DNA of 64,000 nt from Prostheceraeus crozeri (taxonomy: Eukaryota > Platyhelminthes > Polycladida > Euryleptidae). The translations under genes and the position numbers were made by a program. The DNA lies in NCBI GenBank assembly GCA_907163375.1, contig CAJQUW010010349.1, forward strand, positions 44,141 to 108,140. The letters are read 5' to 3'. Shown here in pieces: positions 1-11,701 of the stretch (positions are counted from its first letter, which is position 1; the number at the start of each line of letters is the position of its first letter). Below the pieces are notes generated by a model, which saw only the letters and a list, made by a program, of their open reading frames with translations, searched no databases and was not told where the DNA came from.

Positions 1-1125
1 AGAAATTCGAGATCGGATTCAATTATCTAACACTGAAAAGTGTTGGAAAGTGCTGTAAAGAATAGAAAAGTTGCTGGTGAAATCGAAGTCAACAGACGTA
101 AGATCCACCCGTAGCATTGACCATTGTAGGGGACAGTTTCGAGAGGAAAGGAGACGCCACCGAAACCCACACTATGAATGTCCTGAAATCAAAGGGAACA
201 GAAAAGGGATCAGGAAAGAAAAGTTAACTATACGGAGATCCTTCTTTGCATTTATTTTCATGAAAACAATGATGATGGGATTCCCAACCGAAACAGCCAC
301 TTCTGAGGAGGTCTGAACAGATATGGAGCGATCCGACCTGTTATGGAGACTCTTCTGAGATCAATGACCAATGCTCGGAAAAGCACAGTCGGATTATCTT
401 GAGAAAAGTTTTGGATGAATGTGTCATGAGTGGAGCAAATTATTTCATCTCCATGTATCACCTTACAGAGAGGGACAATGAAGTGAAAACAATTTCTATA
501 TTGAAGTTTTCCGAATTCAGTCTGAGAAATGTTGATGATAAAATATCATGCAGTCAACCAAAGAAGATGAAGTGTATATCTCACAGCAGTACCAAACGAA
601 TTTATGCTTCAACTATGCATCTTTTCTGGAGGGTATCCTATGAGATCAAACTGAATAGTTGTCTAAGAAAATAGTCTCTCGATTTAAAAAATGAAAGGGC
701 AGTGCTCAGAATATCGATGAATATTTGATGACTCTTGATGGTTCTTCCGATTACTTACACGTAAAATCTCGTTGCGCATACGTTTCAAGTTTCCGAAATT
801 TCAATGAAATTTTTCAACAGCATGTGCAAGAGTTTGTTCATAAATTTCAGATACCTCAGTTCTGAGAAAGTTGTGAGAAAAAAATTAGCAAAACAAGCAA
901 ATAAGGCGGAGGTGTAGCACGTGAGTTTAACGCATAAGCAGATAGGCTCAAGCATCCTAACTCCTAAATGTTCATAAATATTCATACTGTGCTTGACATG
1001 CATTGCGTGGACAAAAATTTGATAATGCTTAATGACAGTCTATTGTAAGGCAGTCTAACTTAGGATTTCTGGCCTGATCATGGTGGAGGCCAATTTCAAC
1101 CTATCTGTCCAGAGAAATTTAGAAG
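1..1125 (+). mobile_element. Decayed P-superfamily element, 3' portion
   Basis: A plus-strand reading near 365-540 matches the complete P-like element at 1876-5358. It shows LGKAQSDYLEKSFG, then after a frame change MSGANYFISM and ILKFSEFS; the better copy has LGQLLSDPIEKRFG, LSGANYFLSV and LLEFSNLL. At 1112-1125 the bases TTTAGAAGTCTATG resemble the outer terminus of the better element (reverse complement TCTAGAAGTCCATG), so 1125 is probably the 3' end. The 5' part lies outside the window. The fragment has at least one frameshift and no intact ORF. 540-1100 is presumed P 3' sequence and shows nothing else recognisable. Confidence 0.6.
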
Positions 1126-1867
1126 TCTATGGCTAAACAATAAGGCTTTTGTTGAATAGATATTGAACCGACTCATACCAGATCACAATTAACGTTGATC
1201 TAACGAGATGAAATGCTTCCATAGAAGCTAAGACAGTCAGAAAGAAAGACCAAAATGCATCATACACTCTAGTGATATGGATTGGATATCGTCCACACTT
1301 GTCGGAATACAATTGATGTGGGAAGTGAAATTGAAGAAGAAATGAGAATTCACGTGCAAGACGACTGGAAGTAGAGCTCAAAAATCGGCGCTGTGTGACA
1401 ACCTGGGCGACCGCACAGAAGCAGAGCTAGATTGGGAGTTGTAACAAATTTCCAACAATTGTTAGAGATTTATAAGTCCCTAACCGCATGGTGCGCACAT
1501 AAGAGTTGATAAAGTCTTGTTTCAATCTTTACATGACATCCCCTCTGTGTGACAGCTTGCATGGAGAGGAATTCCGCTTTTAGCATTAGTTGTCACGTGA
1601 TAAACTGAAACTCTAAAAGCGCATCACACTTCTATTGTCACAATGTCCATAGAAATCCAACTTTTTGCTTTGTTTGAAGTGATGATTGGGGCTAACCATC
1701 ATAGTCAATTTATGACACCGAGGGTAAAGATTATTCGCATCTGTGCTGACTGATAAATCTGTGTACTATTTATGCTAAAGAAGCTCTAAAACAAGTCAGA
1801 GAACACTGCGGCATGAAAACATGTATTTATAAATAGCATATTGGCTGAGGCAGATAGTTACTATGTT
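1126..1867. other. Intergenic, nothing recognised
   Basis: No ORF with protein-like motifs and no clear repeat structure. The phrase TTGGCTGAGGC occurs twice near the right edge (about 1842 and 1866). The second copy forms the target site of the P-like element. Confidence 0.4.
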
Positions 1868-1875
1868 GGCTGAGG

Positions 1876-4800
1876 CATGGACTTCTAGATATAATAGTGG
1901 CTCTGGATGCGAAACTGGAATTCCCACACTTCCAAAAGAAGGCCACCAAATAAGTCTGAGATCAACAATGATAGTATTGTTTATTCATCGAATTTATGCA
2001 TACTGTTCCTCGTAAAGAGGAAAAAAGAGACAAAATTCAAAGCAAGTGGGAAGCAGAAAGTGTAGTTGACGCACAGTACGATACAATATGCACGCAGTAC
2101 AGTAAGATTTCACAAAAGAATGAGACTAATGAGTCTTATTCATAAGAAAGTCAGTTCATCTACTGCACAGTTTCTTAATTTTTCTGTGTGACGCAGTTTT
2201 TGAAGACGGTGCAGGTCTCTTCTGAGATTCCTCAGTTACATCTTTGGTTATCTTTTTACCCATGCAATTGAAAAATTGTGTTGATAACGACTTTATCAAC
2301 TGAGATGCTGAATGATCACAGATCAAATCAACATTCAAAAGAGATTGCAGTAACGAGTCATTCGATATTTTCAACAAAACTAGCTCTGTAAAAACCATAC
2401 GACAATTATTCAAGCGCAGGAAGCGATTACGTAGCGTAGGACAACTCAATTTTTCAAAAAGTGTATAACAAACAATCGAGATCATGAAAACAAATTCGGA
2501 TGGATGAATAAAATCCCCACGGTTTATCCCAGCGAAAAATATTTCAAAGTCCTCCCTACCACTCAACGCCAAGGAAGGGATAGACGTCGCTGTGCAAATT
2601 TGCAATGCAAATGGAGCACTTCTGTCGATTAATCATCGAGCGCGATACATATCAGGAAACATAAAAAATTACATTCAGATCTGCAGAGTCGACGTTATCG
2701 AAGACTGGAATATCTTCTACAAACACACGTAGATCACTGACATCATTTTGAATAGCCATTGCATTGATCGAATCGTCGTTTTCAGAATTATCTAAAATTT
2801 CGTCGAACAATAAATTAGAAAATTCCAGTAAAGATGTAAGACGTATTTTCTTTTCATTTTCTAAGACTTGGCGAACTGACAAAAAGTAATTTGCACCTGA
2901 TAATTGCCCATATAATCCAAAGCGTTTTTCAATAGGATCGGATAGCAACTGTCCTAAGAGGACGTATTCAAATTTAAAATGTGCAAATAGAAACTCGGAT
3001 AACTCGGCGACCGCTTGGCATGTATGCTGGAAGGCCAAAAAAGTTTCTCGAGAGAGTCCGGAGCTTTTGGAATGCTTCCAGCACAGAAGCCAATCACTAA
3101 CATCTTTAAGAAACTGGATTTTTCAATCAGTTGGTCCTCTCAGAGCGTCCATCGCATAGTTTCGTTTGTGATAACCTTTGCTGGGCGATTTGACATTTAG
3201 TATATTCCATGCTTTCAGTATCAACTGGAGAAATGCTGCCGTATCACACCATGGCTTTTGGTGTTGCTCTGTGAAATATTGCATTGCACGAATAGTACTT
3301 TCATGAAAGACGCTTAGAGAAAACTTCATGCTCGTTCGCTGAATCGATGTCGGGTTGAGAACTTTTGGTTTCAACTGATGTGCTATCTTCAATGGACGAG
3401 TCCGCTCTACATTGTAAAGATCGATAACATGATTGAAGTCGGGATGAATTGTCGTATCAGGAGATCGAAACTCCGGCACTGAACATTTCTGTTTATGTTG
3501 AAAGTTATTGTACACGTTTTTGATGTTATGCGATTAATCGAATAGCAAAAACAATCGAAGATCAGGGATATTTGGGTGAGGAATGCTTGTTTGTAAATTT
3601 CCGTTGCACAATTCATTGACATAAAAGGAGCGATTTGGCGCGGCATTGTCAAGTGACACCGCCATCACCGTAAGCCCGAGTTCTGTAATCAAAGTCATCA
3701 CTTCATCAAAATAACTCTTCAACTTTGAAGCTGTCAGGCGTGCTATTCGATACATCGCAACTATATCTTTGTATTTACTACGTAGAGATTTCACCATAAA
3801 GCACAGCACTGTGGAATCTGGCTAACCATCAGCCAAACCCAAGAACTCTCCTCTAACAAATTCAATTCGTTTGGCTGTGTAGATTTCGTCGATCATTAGG
3901 AATACCAATTTCTCCATATCGCCGAGGTTGTGCAATCTTCTTCTCAAGTAATCAGACGCAGCAGCTGCTCCTTCAGTCACATTGTATCGACTGGACAACG
4001 TTTGGAGATGTCTCACTGATGGAAGGGTTAGGAGGCCATCGCTACGAATTCGTCGATACCCAGTAGGACTTGTCGCATTCCATAACATTGCCGTTGCATT
4101 CAACGAGGCTGAGGAACGCCTTGTCGTCTTTGGGATGTTAATTAATTTCATTTTTTCAATTAGAAATAACAGTTTACTTTCCTCTATGACACCATTCGAT
4201 AACTTCAAGCACAATTTCATGGAATTAACTGCGTTTAGAATAAGTTCACTTCTTTCTTCATGTAAATCAGTATCAGCAAAGGACGCAAGAGCATTTACTA
4301 GCTGAGAAAATGTCACAAATTGATCTTGTACAATATGAGAAAATCGTGAGCCGGGAATAATTTTGTCGACAACAAAAGAAGAAAAAGTCAAATCTTCGTT
4401 AATCAGCAACGAACATAAAATCCTCGGATGAGTAGAAAAATCCACTTTGATGAATGCCAGTGATGAGTCGTCATTACGAATCATATGAAATCCAGATGGA
4501 ATGTTGTACGAAGTTATGTTACCTTCAATTGATTGGAAGTCTCGAATGCTATCTCCATCTAGTGCTTGTTGAACATGGCTATCATAGCGCATGAATTCTT
4601 TCTCATGACGTTCTTCTGCCGATGATGTCGATGCTCTAGAATTGACCGCTTGCTTTGAAAGGTAGGATGGTAGATTCGGGAAAATGCTTGGAACACTTTC
4701 TTCTCGAAGGGTCCGTTTCACCCTTTCGCCCCGAGCAGCCTTCCTGCTTGTTTTCGAATCACATCTTTCGGTAACAAAGTCGAAGTCACGAAAATGCAAG

Positions 4801-5358
4801 GAGCAGACACGGCTAAACTTCGATGGAATAAAATCCTTGCGAGGGATTCGACGTAGCCACTCATCCTTTAAAGCGTCATCATTTGGAAACTGATGGATAG
4901 ACACAGAGGCATTTACTGAAGTACTTGATGCATATCCAGTTAAGCATTTCGGGACACAGCATTTGTAGGGCATGACAGCTTGAGGAGTTCACAAGTCAGA
5001 ATGTGACACTCGGCAACGCTTGCAGTTCGACTTCAACGACTGAATATCACCAAACTCCCATGACGCTGGTATAATAGCGAATAATCGATCATAGCAATGA
5101 GTCAGTTGTCTATCGAACAATAGTCTTAACATTGACAACGCACACACACACACACGAAACACGAAGCGCCGCATACATATGGTTCGTGTCTTGTCAGCTT
5201 GCCGCTCTCAAGTACTCTACAATTACGCCTTGGTTGAATACCTGCCATATCACATTTAATTAATCTCAGCTGAACATCGGCCTGCATTGGTCCGGGAATT
5301 CCCTCTCTGCAAGTCTTGTTTCGCGTCCAGAATCACTATACTATATCTAGAAGTCCAT
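1876..5358 (-). mobile_element. Complete P-like (THAP-type) DNA transposon
   Basis: The left end reads CATGGACTTCTAGATATA (from 1876). The right end is its inverted counterpart, ending AAGTCCAT at 5358. Similarity continues inward with small gaps: AGTG, TCTGGA and GCGAAAC occur at both ends. The 9 bases GGCTGAGGC lie at 1868-1876 and 5359-5367, giving an 8-9 bp target-site duplication depending on how the edge base is assigned. P elements make 8-bp duplications, and the Drosophila P terminus also starts CATG. The element is about 3.48 kb and carries one transposase gene on the minus strand. It is structurally whole but coding-dead. Confidence 0.9.
2156..4973 (-). pseudogene. P-element/THAP9-type transposase, interrupted
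   Basis: The product would be a P-superfamily transposase of about 939 codons. The start at 4973 opens a THAP zinc finger: MPYKCCVPKC, then HQFPND, EWLRRI, VCSLHF and SVPSIFP, i.e. the C2CH ligands plus the C-terminal AVPTIF-like box. About residues 280-400 begin the RNase H-like catalytic core (LMIDEIYTAKRIEF, then GLADG). The core continues as VKSLRSKYK, LTVMAVSLDNAAPNR and SHNIKNVYNNF. Further on come LSGANYFLSV, YVSRSMINRQKCSICI and, near the end, HPSEFVFMISIVCYTLFE, the P-type C-terminal domain. In-frame stops lie at 3822-3824, 3534-3536, 3123-3125 and 2652-2654, with a frameshift near 2605. Since 4973, 3809, 3515 and 3038 share one reading frame, the breaks are few and recent-looking. 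An intron explanation for the single stops is unlikely. Confidence 0.9.
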
Positions 5359-5367
5359 GGCTGAGGC

Positions 5368-5520
5368 CACATAGAAGAATCACATGCCATTGTCATCACA
5401 TGCTATTGTCAATGCCATGCAGCGCATAATAAGAGCTATGGTCATTCTTCTTTTACCATGTAGTGGTCAATAAAGCTTTGCACGCGCTTTAGGTAAGTCA
5501 TCAATCTCATGTTAAGCTGT
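5368..5520. other. Flank of the P-like element
   Basis: Short spacer between the P-like element and the PLE relic. It contains a loose repeat of CACATGCCATTGTCA / CACATGCTATTGTCA near 5389-5415. No gene seen. Confidence 0.4.
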
Positions 5521-6495
5521 TAAAGGTGGAGCTGTGGTAATTTTGGACATAGTTTTTTACGAAATGTGCATTCTTGACATGCCTAATGATAGTTCATTTT
5601 ATGAATATATTTCAGAATTTGAGGACTCCAAAATCATGAAATCCATTAGAAAATTAGTCTCAAGCCAACTAGCTATACATTTGACTAAAAAGGGAAAGGC
5701 TTATTTGGTAAATTTTGAAGGCAAAACCAGCAATTTCTACGGAATACCAAAAATTCATAGGTCTACTATTACAAAAGCAGCTAGCTGTTAACAAACAAAA
5801 TTCATGCTACGTGTTCTGCCATAATCCAGATGACTTAAAATTCAGACCTATTGTCGGAGGTCTAATAATATCGGCTTACAAGCTATTCAATGCTGGTTAC
5901 AACACTATCCAACAGTATTTGATGGACGCATTAATCAAGAGTTTATAATCGAAGGTTAGAAACTATCTTTTTACTTGTAATACTTTTTCATTCACGAACC
6001 ATAATTATAAACAGATAAAAGGTAATGCTATGGGAACAAAGGTAACTCCCAGTTACGCAACATTAACCCTAGGATATTTGGAAGTCAAATTAAGAGAAAT
6101 CATGAAACTTACGTGGGGTGAAGAAATTGCAGATTCCATCATCAAAACATGGCGAAGATCTCTTGATGACTGCTTCGTAATTTGGGATTATGATCCTGAT
6201 CGGTTGGACACATTCAAAGACTTATTGAATAATTTGGATCAAAATGTTTAATTTACTATGGAAGTTAGTGATTGCAAAATTGCATTTTTGGATATTTTAA
6301 TCATTGAAGAAGAAAACCATGTCATTGCTGATATGCATTATAAATCTGCAGACAACCATCAATACTTGCGCTTCGAATCTTGTCATCCACGTCATATCAA
6401 GCGTGCAATTCCATATAATTTGGCCAGACGAATCTGCACCATCCTAAATGATGATAAACTCAAACGCCTTTAGGCAATCAAATTAAAAGGATATC

Positions 6496-6557
6496 CTTGA
6501 TCGTAAAATATTCTTAATTCATATAGAAGTGAATTAAGAATTCTTCACGATCAAAGA
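6496..6557. repeat. Short foldback hairpin within the PLE relic
   Basis: An imperfect inverted repeat with arms of about 29 nt. CTTGATCGTAAAATATTC and onward to TTAATTC pairs with GAATTAAGAATTCTTCACG and onward to ATCAAAG around a short loop. It lies just before the TTAA of the adjacent element and is absent from the PLE reading frame expected here. It may be a tiny insertion or the scar of one. Confidence 0.6.
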
Positions 6558-6568
6558 TAACTTTTTAA

Positions 6569-8448
6569 CCCATTTAAGGCCGCCTATATAGATATCGACA
6601 AAATTTATATAAAAATGGTGGTAAGTATTTCAGAATATTATAATTAAGAATGATACATGATGACCAGTGCACTACAATAACCATTTCTTAGAAATTAAAG
6701 CCGTAGCGATTTCGTTACGATGGCGTTGTATGATGTCAAAATATACAAAAGCATGTTTTTTTTCAAGTATAGCCTATGAATTACTCCAACAATACATGCC
6801 GAAGTAATGTGTCATCATAAAAGCTCTCCATCACATTTCAGAGGTATTTGTCGAAACTGTGAATTAGCAAATTTAATCAAAGGCCTGCATTATGCTACTT
6901 GTCGTTGCTGCTTGCTGTGAAATCGTTATCGTTCAAATGAAAATAAGTTTATATGGGTTTATATATTTCGAAATTCCTGTCGAGAAATTTATTTTCTTAC
7001 TGCGTCGACTCCAACGTCAAGTAAGAGTAGGAGACACCTCGGTAATTCACAATGTCCACATCAATGAAGAGCACTACGAAATGAACGCATTTGAGATTGT
7101 TCAGCATTATGCAGGCCTAAACAATTCTTTTGTCCCGGGTAGTCACTGGTTTCTGCCACTAAGAGATCGATAAGACCATCAGCATGCGCATCAAGCATCT
7201 CATAAAGATTCTTGCCCTGAAATGCATCCAGAGAATGTTTATCTTATTTGCGAAAATGAGAATCACCGATATTTGCCATTTTATTAACTGATTTTTCTGT
7301 ATACTGAAATGATCATTCAAATAATATTTCGTTGCAATTTCACACTGCCTACGATGTCACTAACCTCTGAGACATCGCTTGAGACACATGCCTCTGAGAT
7401 GCATATACTCATCTTCAACTCATCATCCTCAGAATTCTGATGAAGCATTTACTTCTGGAGGTTTTGTTGCAACAGTCATATGCCGTCATCGTCGGCATTA
7501 GGCCTATTGCATATTTCAGTCCATAGTAAGCAACAGCTTGGGTATTGTCTTCAGATAGCTACATAGGTTGATATAATCAAGTTTAGCCTTTATAGATCTT
7601 TTAAACCAGTTTGGGCCATCTCGAGCTGCTGGCGTGCCCTAGTAGGTCGAGACGCACCGTCTACGGCCAATGAAGTTTTGCATTGAAGTTTTTCGAGTCG
7701 GAGGACATCTTTGTATTCTATGCTCAGGCGAACTGGCACCCTGCAATGTTTATGATTACGCTATGAGTGGAAATGCTTGATATTTGATCTCTCTTTGACG
7801 CTCATTCGTACATAAGCTGACAAGTATAATGTTGAGGAACGTGATATGGCAATAGACTTTGATTGGTTTTGTGATGGGAAAGCCATAGGCTAAAAATAGC
7901 AACAAGCATTACACAGACTGAGAAGACACTTAGAGTGCAATATTCCAATGCAATTGTCGATTGTATACAATATTCAACGAACATTAGTTTTGAAGAAAAT
8001 TGACAGTACTCACCACCGTTTACTTCATTTACACTGTTGTTGTTTTTGACATTTTGTATGTCATATTACGCCAGTGTAACTAAAACGTTACGGTTACAAA
8101 AATCACTTGCCATGTCATGAATGAATATCTGATGAAGTATTGATTGCTATTTTCGGTATTTTATGAATAATGAGATTACGCAAATCACATGGATAGTAAA
8201 TTACATGTGCACGTTCATCCAGTGTGTCTTCCAGTATAGAAGCAGATTTTGTGCCCAGTTTTTGTCTAATTTCGTGAACAAATTTAATCACCAAAAAGTG
8301 CTAATTTCTGAATTGGCGATAGTTTGCGTAAAAATATATGATGAATCATGAATGGCAATCAAAATATTATATCATATGTCGCTAGCTGGAGAAGACAGCA
8401 GATTCCGAAAAGTGCTGTAACGAAAACGCTACGATGACGCCAAATGGG
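6569..8448. mobile_element. piggyBac-like element candidate (TTAA target)
   Basis: TTAA occurs on both sides (6565-6568 and 8449-8452). The ends are inverted: CCCATTT at 6569 and AAATGGG at 8448. A second inverted motif pair lies inside: GTAGCGATTTCGTTAC near 6704 and, reversed, the GTAGCGTTTTCGTTAC form near 8414-8433. A CCC terminus at a duplicated TTAA is the piggyBac signature. It sits exactly where the PLE protein is interrupted, and PLE reading resumes directly after it. The 93-codon ORF at 6892-7173 is not recognised. No DDD transposase motif was found, so this is probably non-autonomous or decayed. Confidence 0.6.
7600..7745. repeat. Diverged copy of the repeat found in block X
   Basis: 7688-7740 resembles 37740-37800 (GACATCTTTGTATTCTATGC against TACATCTTTCTATTCTATGC). 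7607-7650 resembles the opposite strand of the short TIR element at 37442-37751 (GTTTGGGCCATCTCGAGC against CCTGGGCCATTCCGAGC). The interior therefore looks inverted relative to its flank, compared with block X. Confidence 0.45.
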
Positions 8449-8935
8449 TTAATTTGATTGAAGATGGTTTAAGAAGATCTTTATCTATGAGTAGTGCTTT
8501 TTTGTTAAAACAACATAACAAAAATAAGAATAATACGGCCTACCGACGAATTCAATACTAAATTGCTTTTGTTCACATGCATAATCCAGACGATGCAGAT
8601 GTTACTCCAGCTTTTAATCATATAAATTCCTTACTTTTAATGATCCTCAAACTAAATGTATTTTGAACAAAACAATTCTTTGTAGATAAACGCCAGCCTA
8701 AAAATATAAAGGAACTATCTGTAAATCTAAATTTTAGTCTAATGAACTGTCTAATTCTGTCTGATACCGTGTACTAAAGTGCAACAATTTGAGATGCGGT
8801 ACCGGTGATTATCTTATGACTGGTGATTCATCTAATTTCAAAGGAGCTACTTTTGAAAAGAAATGTAACATGTCACGTGAGACAAGAAATAGGTCATCCA
8901 ATCTGCAGACAAACACAACTAAGTTAGCATATTGA

Positions 8936-9121
8936 ATCTTGTGGTATATCCTGTTTTTGTATATTTCTCTTCACCTATCTTTTCCTAAGATTTTTGATAG
9001 TAATATAAATACACGAAACAACAAAGAAAGATACTTTATGAATATTTTCCATCCTACTCTCAATTTTGCATATATTTGCATATGCGGGGGATTTTCTTGT
9101 CTGGTAGAGACTGCAGTCTTT
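8936..9121. other. Spacer, nothing recognised
   Basis: AT-rich sequence between the PLE relic and the motif-bearing element. Overlapping ORFs on both strands (8939-9211 +, 8975-9184 -) show no family motif. Confidence 0.3.
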
Positions 9122-10388
9122 GCGTCGCTGACTTACACTTTCACGACTTTTAATTTTGTTGCACAATTTTGTATTACTGGTCAAAGTATGAATAAGCAGG
9201 TGAGCATCTAAAATTGTATTCTATACGTGCATCTTTTACTTGGAATCAAAAAATTACATCTGAGATGCATCAACAAACTTTTGTGTTGACATTTAGTAAC
9301 GTCGCTGACTTGCGCGCACAAAACTGATTTTATAGATGTTTCTACATTAAGCGGAATTCCTGCGAATTGCATGCATGAATGTTAATTTTTTTGTAGGATA
9401 TATCATGTTCATATCATAGTTATCATTTGAATGGTCGAAATTTTATAGCTATATAGTAGATGTAATTGTGATAGATTTATTTTTGTATCGTGGCTGACTT
9501 ACAGAAAAAATATCTTCATTTTAAGGTTCTCCAAATCATTAATGTGAGTTTTGTTCGTCTAATTATTGTTTTTGTATCAGCTCTGAACCCCAAACTCAAG
9601 TTCCTGTGAACTTAAAGAATAAGAAGTATTCATTTGAATTCAGGAAAATATAATAACAAAGTTAACACAATAGGAATTGAAAGCTGCTATCTCTTTACTA
9701 AACTGATGGTCTTCTCCGACGAACGTGAGATGTTTGTTTTATGTTTCCTCAATCAATTGTCTTGTAAAAATGTTTGGAAATGTCCTTGACCTGCATTGTG
9801 AACAAATTCCAATCATTCGTGTATGTCTTCATTGCCTCAGAGACATCATTTTTCTTGTATGAAATCACGTTAACGCCGACTTGTTTCGAGTTGTTTATGA
9901 AATCCTCAGCACAACTCACCTGCACACGACCTGTCAGACGTCCTCTCGATAGGACCTATCGTGTGACATGAGCCTTCAGCTTCCCAATAATTGCACTCAC
10001 CACACATTTGCCGTGACTAGTTGCGAATAATAACCAACTAGTTATCACATTCATTTGAGCGCTAATATCAGACACCATTCTGAGCATATAGCGATTCTTG
10101 AAGTGGCTTGGCGCGCCGTCACCGAAGATTTTGAGATCACTTAGTCCATCACATCTCGCCATGGTCCAACGGAAAATTAGAACATGTAAGTCAGCGACGT
10201 TATTTATCGTCGCTGACTTGCACTTTTTCGAAGTTAAAATTTATTTGTTTTCAACAAGGAATATTACTGATATTTCATAAATGGTTCCTCCATGATGAAG
10301 TAGTTTTTGATATTTATCAGCATTTGCAAAAATAATCTATGAACATGTAACAATGTAAAAAATACATCATATAACGTCGCTGACTTAC
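9122..10388 (-). mobile_element. Unclassified DNA-transposon relic with dispersed 13-bp motif
   Basis: The motif CGTCGCTGACTTAC (or close variants) occurs at about 9123, 9299, 9488, 10186 (inverted), 10208 and 10374. The outermost copies bound a region holding a transposase fragment on the minus strand. Repeated subterminal motifs like this are commonly transposase-binding sites, but no clean pair of termini or target duplication was found. The true limits are uncertain. Confidence 0.5.
9730..10162 (-). pseudogene. DDE-type transposase fragment (FATSHGK type)
   Basis: The minus-strand ORF from 10162 contains FGDGAPSHFKNRYMLRMVS followed about 20 residues later by LLFATSHGK and IIGKLKAHVTR. 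After a stop at 9956 the reading continues with LSGRVQ-like and SKQVGVNVISYKKNDVSEAM sequence to about 9770. The block D-GAPSxFKN ... FATSHGKG ... GGxxKR recurs in invertebrate transposase-like proteins, and the aspartate after FG is a plausible catalytic residue. Family assignment (MULE-like or other) is from memory and uncertain. Confidence 0.55.
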
Positions 10389-11521
10389 ATTGCACAAAGC
10401 TTTCGTGCTTTACTTGAGTTAAAACGGTTGAACGCAGACAGCAGTGTACCTAACTTTTAAGCATGTCTTGAATTATTATTTTGTATTGATAAAAAACAGG
10501 ATTGCATTCATGATCACGCCATCAACAATCTATAGACATTTGATGATTTTTTGGTAAAAATCATGACATTAGTCTTTGTGACTGTCTGAAATACTAAGTA
10601 ATGCACGAATACCTTAATAAAGTCTGAAAATATCAACTTCAGGTTATTCTTTTGATAATCCCAAGCAATTTTACTCAGGAAAAAAGTACCTTATGTTTTC
10701 GGTCAATGGTTGTCATACGCGAAGAATTGCTCGCATAATCTAAATTATATATCTACTTTTTACATCTATATATCTATTGATTATTATTCCACGATATCTT
10801 GCAGAATTTCAATGATCTTCTATTGAATACATACTTCTTTGCTGTCAGTTTTCTATGCATGCATGCATATATAATCCATAGACTTCTATGTACAATCCAT
10901 GGACTCCTAAATATGTAACACCTGGACTGTTAGCTTTTCACATTTTTCACAGAAAGTGTACAATTGGCGAATAACTGTCAATTTAAGTAGTCACGCTTGT
11001 AATCTTTCCATCAATTTTCCTCTTCAAGCTAGACGATACCTAATATTTATTCAGCATTTGATTGCAAATGTATAATGGCAATAATGAGAAAGGTCGTAGT
11101 ATAATACTTAATCGCTTCCCCAACAATAACAAGGAAATTTTGAGGAAATGGAACCATTGAAGGATTTCGCCCTGAACAGAGAGCTCCAGAATGTGCTCTC
11201 TACACTTTGGGGGAATCCGAAGAAGCAGTCATTAAGAGCCATAATGATATTCTCCATCTTATTTATCCTTCAAAAACTTGCATCCTCGATCGACGTCAGC
11301 AACAGCAACTGACCTTCGTGAGCGTTCTATCAATGAAATGAAAGCCAAATGAGAACGATTCCTAGAAATGAGTAATGTAAAATCTTTGCAGGACATTGCC
11401 ATGAAATTGAAAGTAACCAACATGTGCATACCATCCAAATTCACGAAAATTTACAATGAATCAACTTCTCTGAGAATGTGCCTTGGCTGTGCATATAAAT
11501 GTCAAGAAAGTGTTGTTAAGG

Positions 11522-11701
11522 CCAAGTTACAATTACATTCTTAAATTTATTTGCCAAACCCTCTCAATATGTTTCGGGTATCAAAACTATAGTCATTCTC
11601 ATGGTCTCTCATAGTTCCCCTGAGAATGGCTATGATTTTGATAGCCGAAATATATGGAGAAGATTTTGCAAATAATTCTATGAATATAATTGCAACTTGA
11701 C
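11522..11701. repeat. Foldback element inside block X
   Basis: The arms are about 78 nt and roughly 80% alike by eye. AAGTTACAATTACATTC ... TCAAAACTATAGTCATTC pairs with the reversed TCAAGTTGCAATTATATTC ... CAAAATCATAGCCATTC around a loop of about 20 nt. The equivalent lies at about 38924-39102 in the direct copy. No ORF. Confidence 0.7.

Larger units (their letters stand above)
5521..8935 (+). mobile_element. Old Penelope-like retroelement, split by later insertions
   Basis: Plus-strand pieces carry PLE reverse transcriptase signatures in the right order. They are KGGAVVILD at 5523, FYGIPKIH near 5735, KFRPIVGG near 5840, MGTKVTPSYATLTLGYLE at 6030, SLDDCFVIW near 6165 and IAFLDILI near 6290. 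They end with CHPRHIKRAIPYNLARRI near 6390. The reading stops at about 6480 and resumes at 8453 with NLIEDGLRRSLSM. It then gives KRQPKNIKEL and, out of frame, the cysteine-bearing stretch before the GIY-YIG region. The copy is far more diverged than the PLEs at 16-31 kb and is an unrelated, older insertion. Everything between about 6490 and 8452 is foreign sequence. Confidence 0.8.

Noticed and set aside
3982-4893. Plus-strand ORFs over the P-like transposase (3982-4305, 4684-4893)
   Set aside because: They lie opposite the well-supported THAP transposase reading and show no motifs of their own.
9122-10388. CRISPR-like array from the evenly spaced motif
   Set aside because: The sequence is eukaryotic, the spacers are about 170-190 bp and unequal, and one copy is inverted.
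11259-11444. Conserved 61-codon ORF in both block X copies as a host gene
   Set aside because: The two copies are part of a recent duplication, so similarity says nothing about selection. No motif was recognised.
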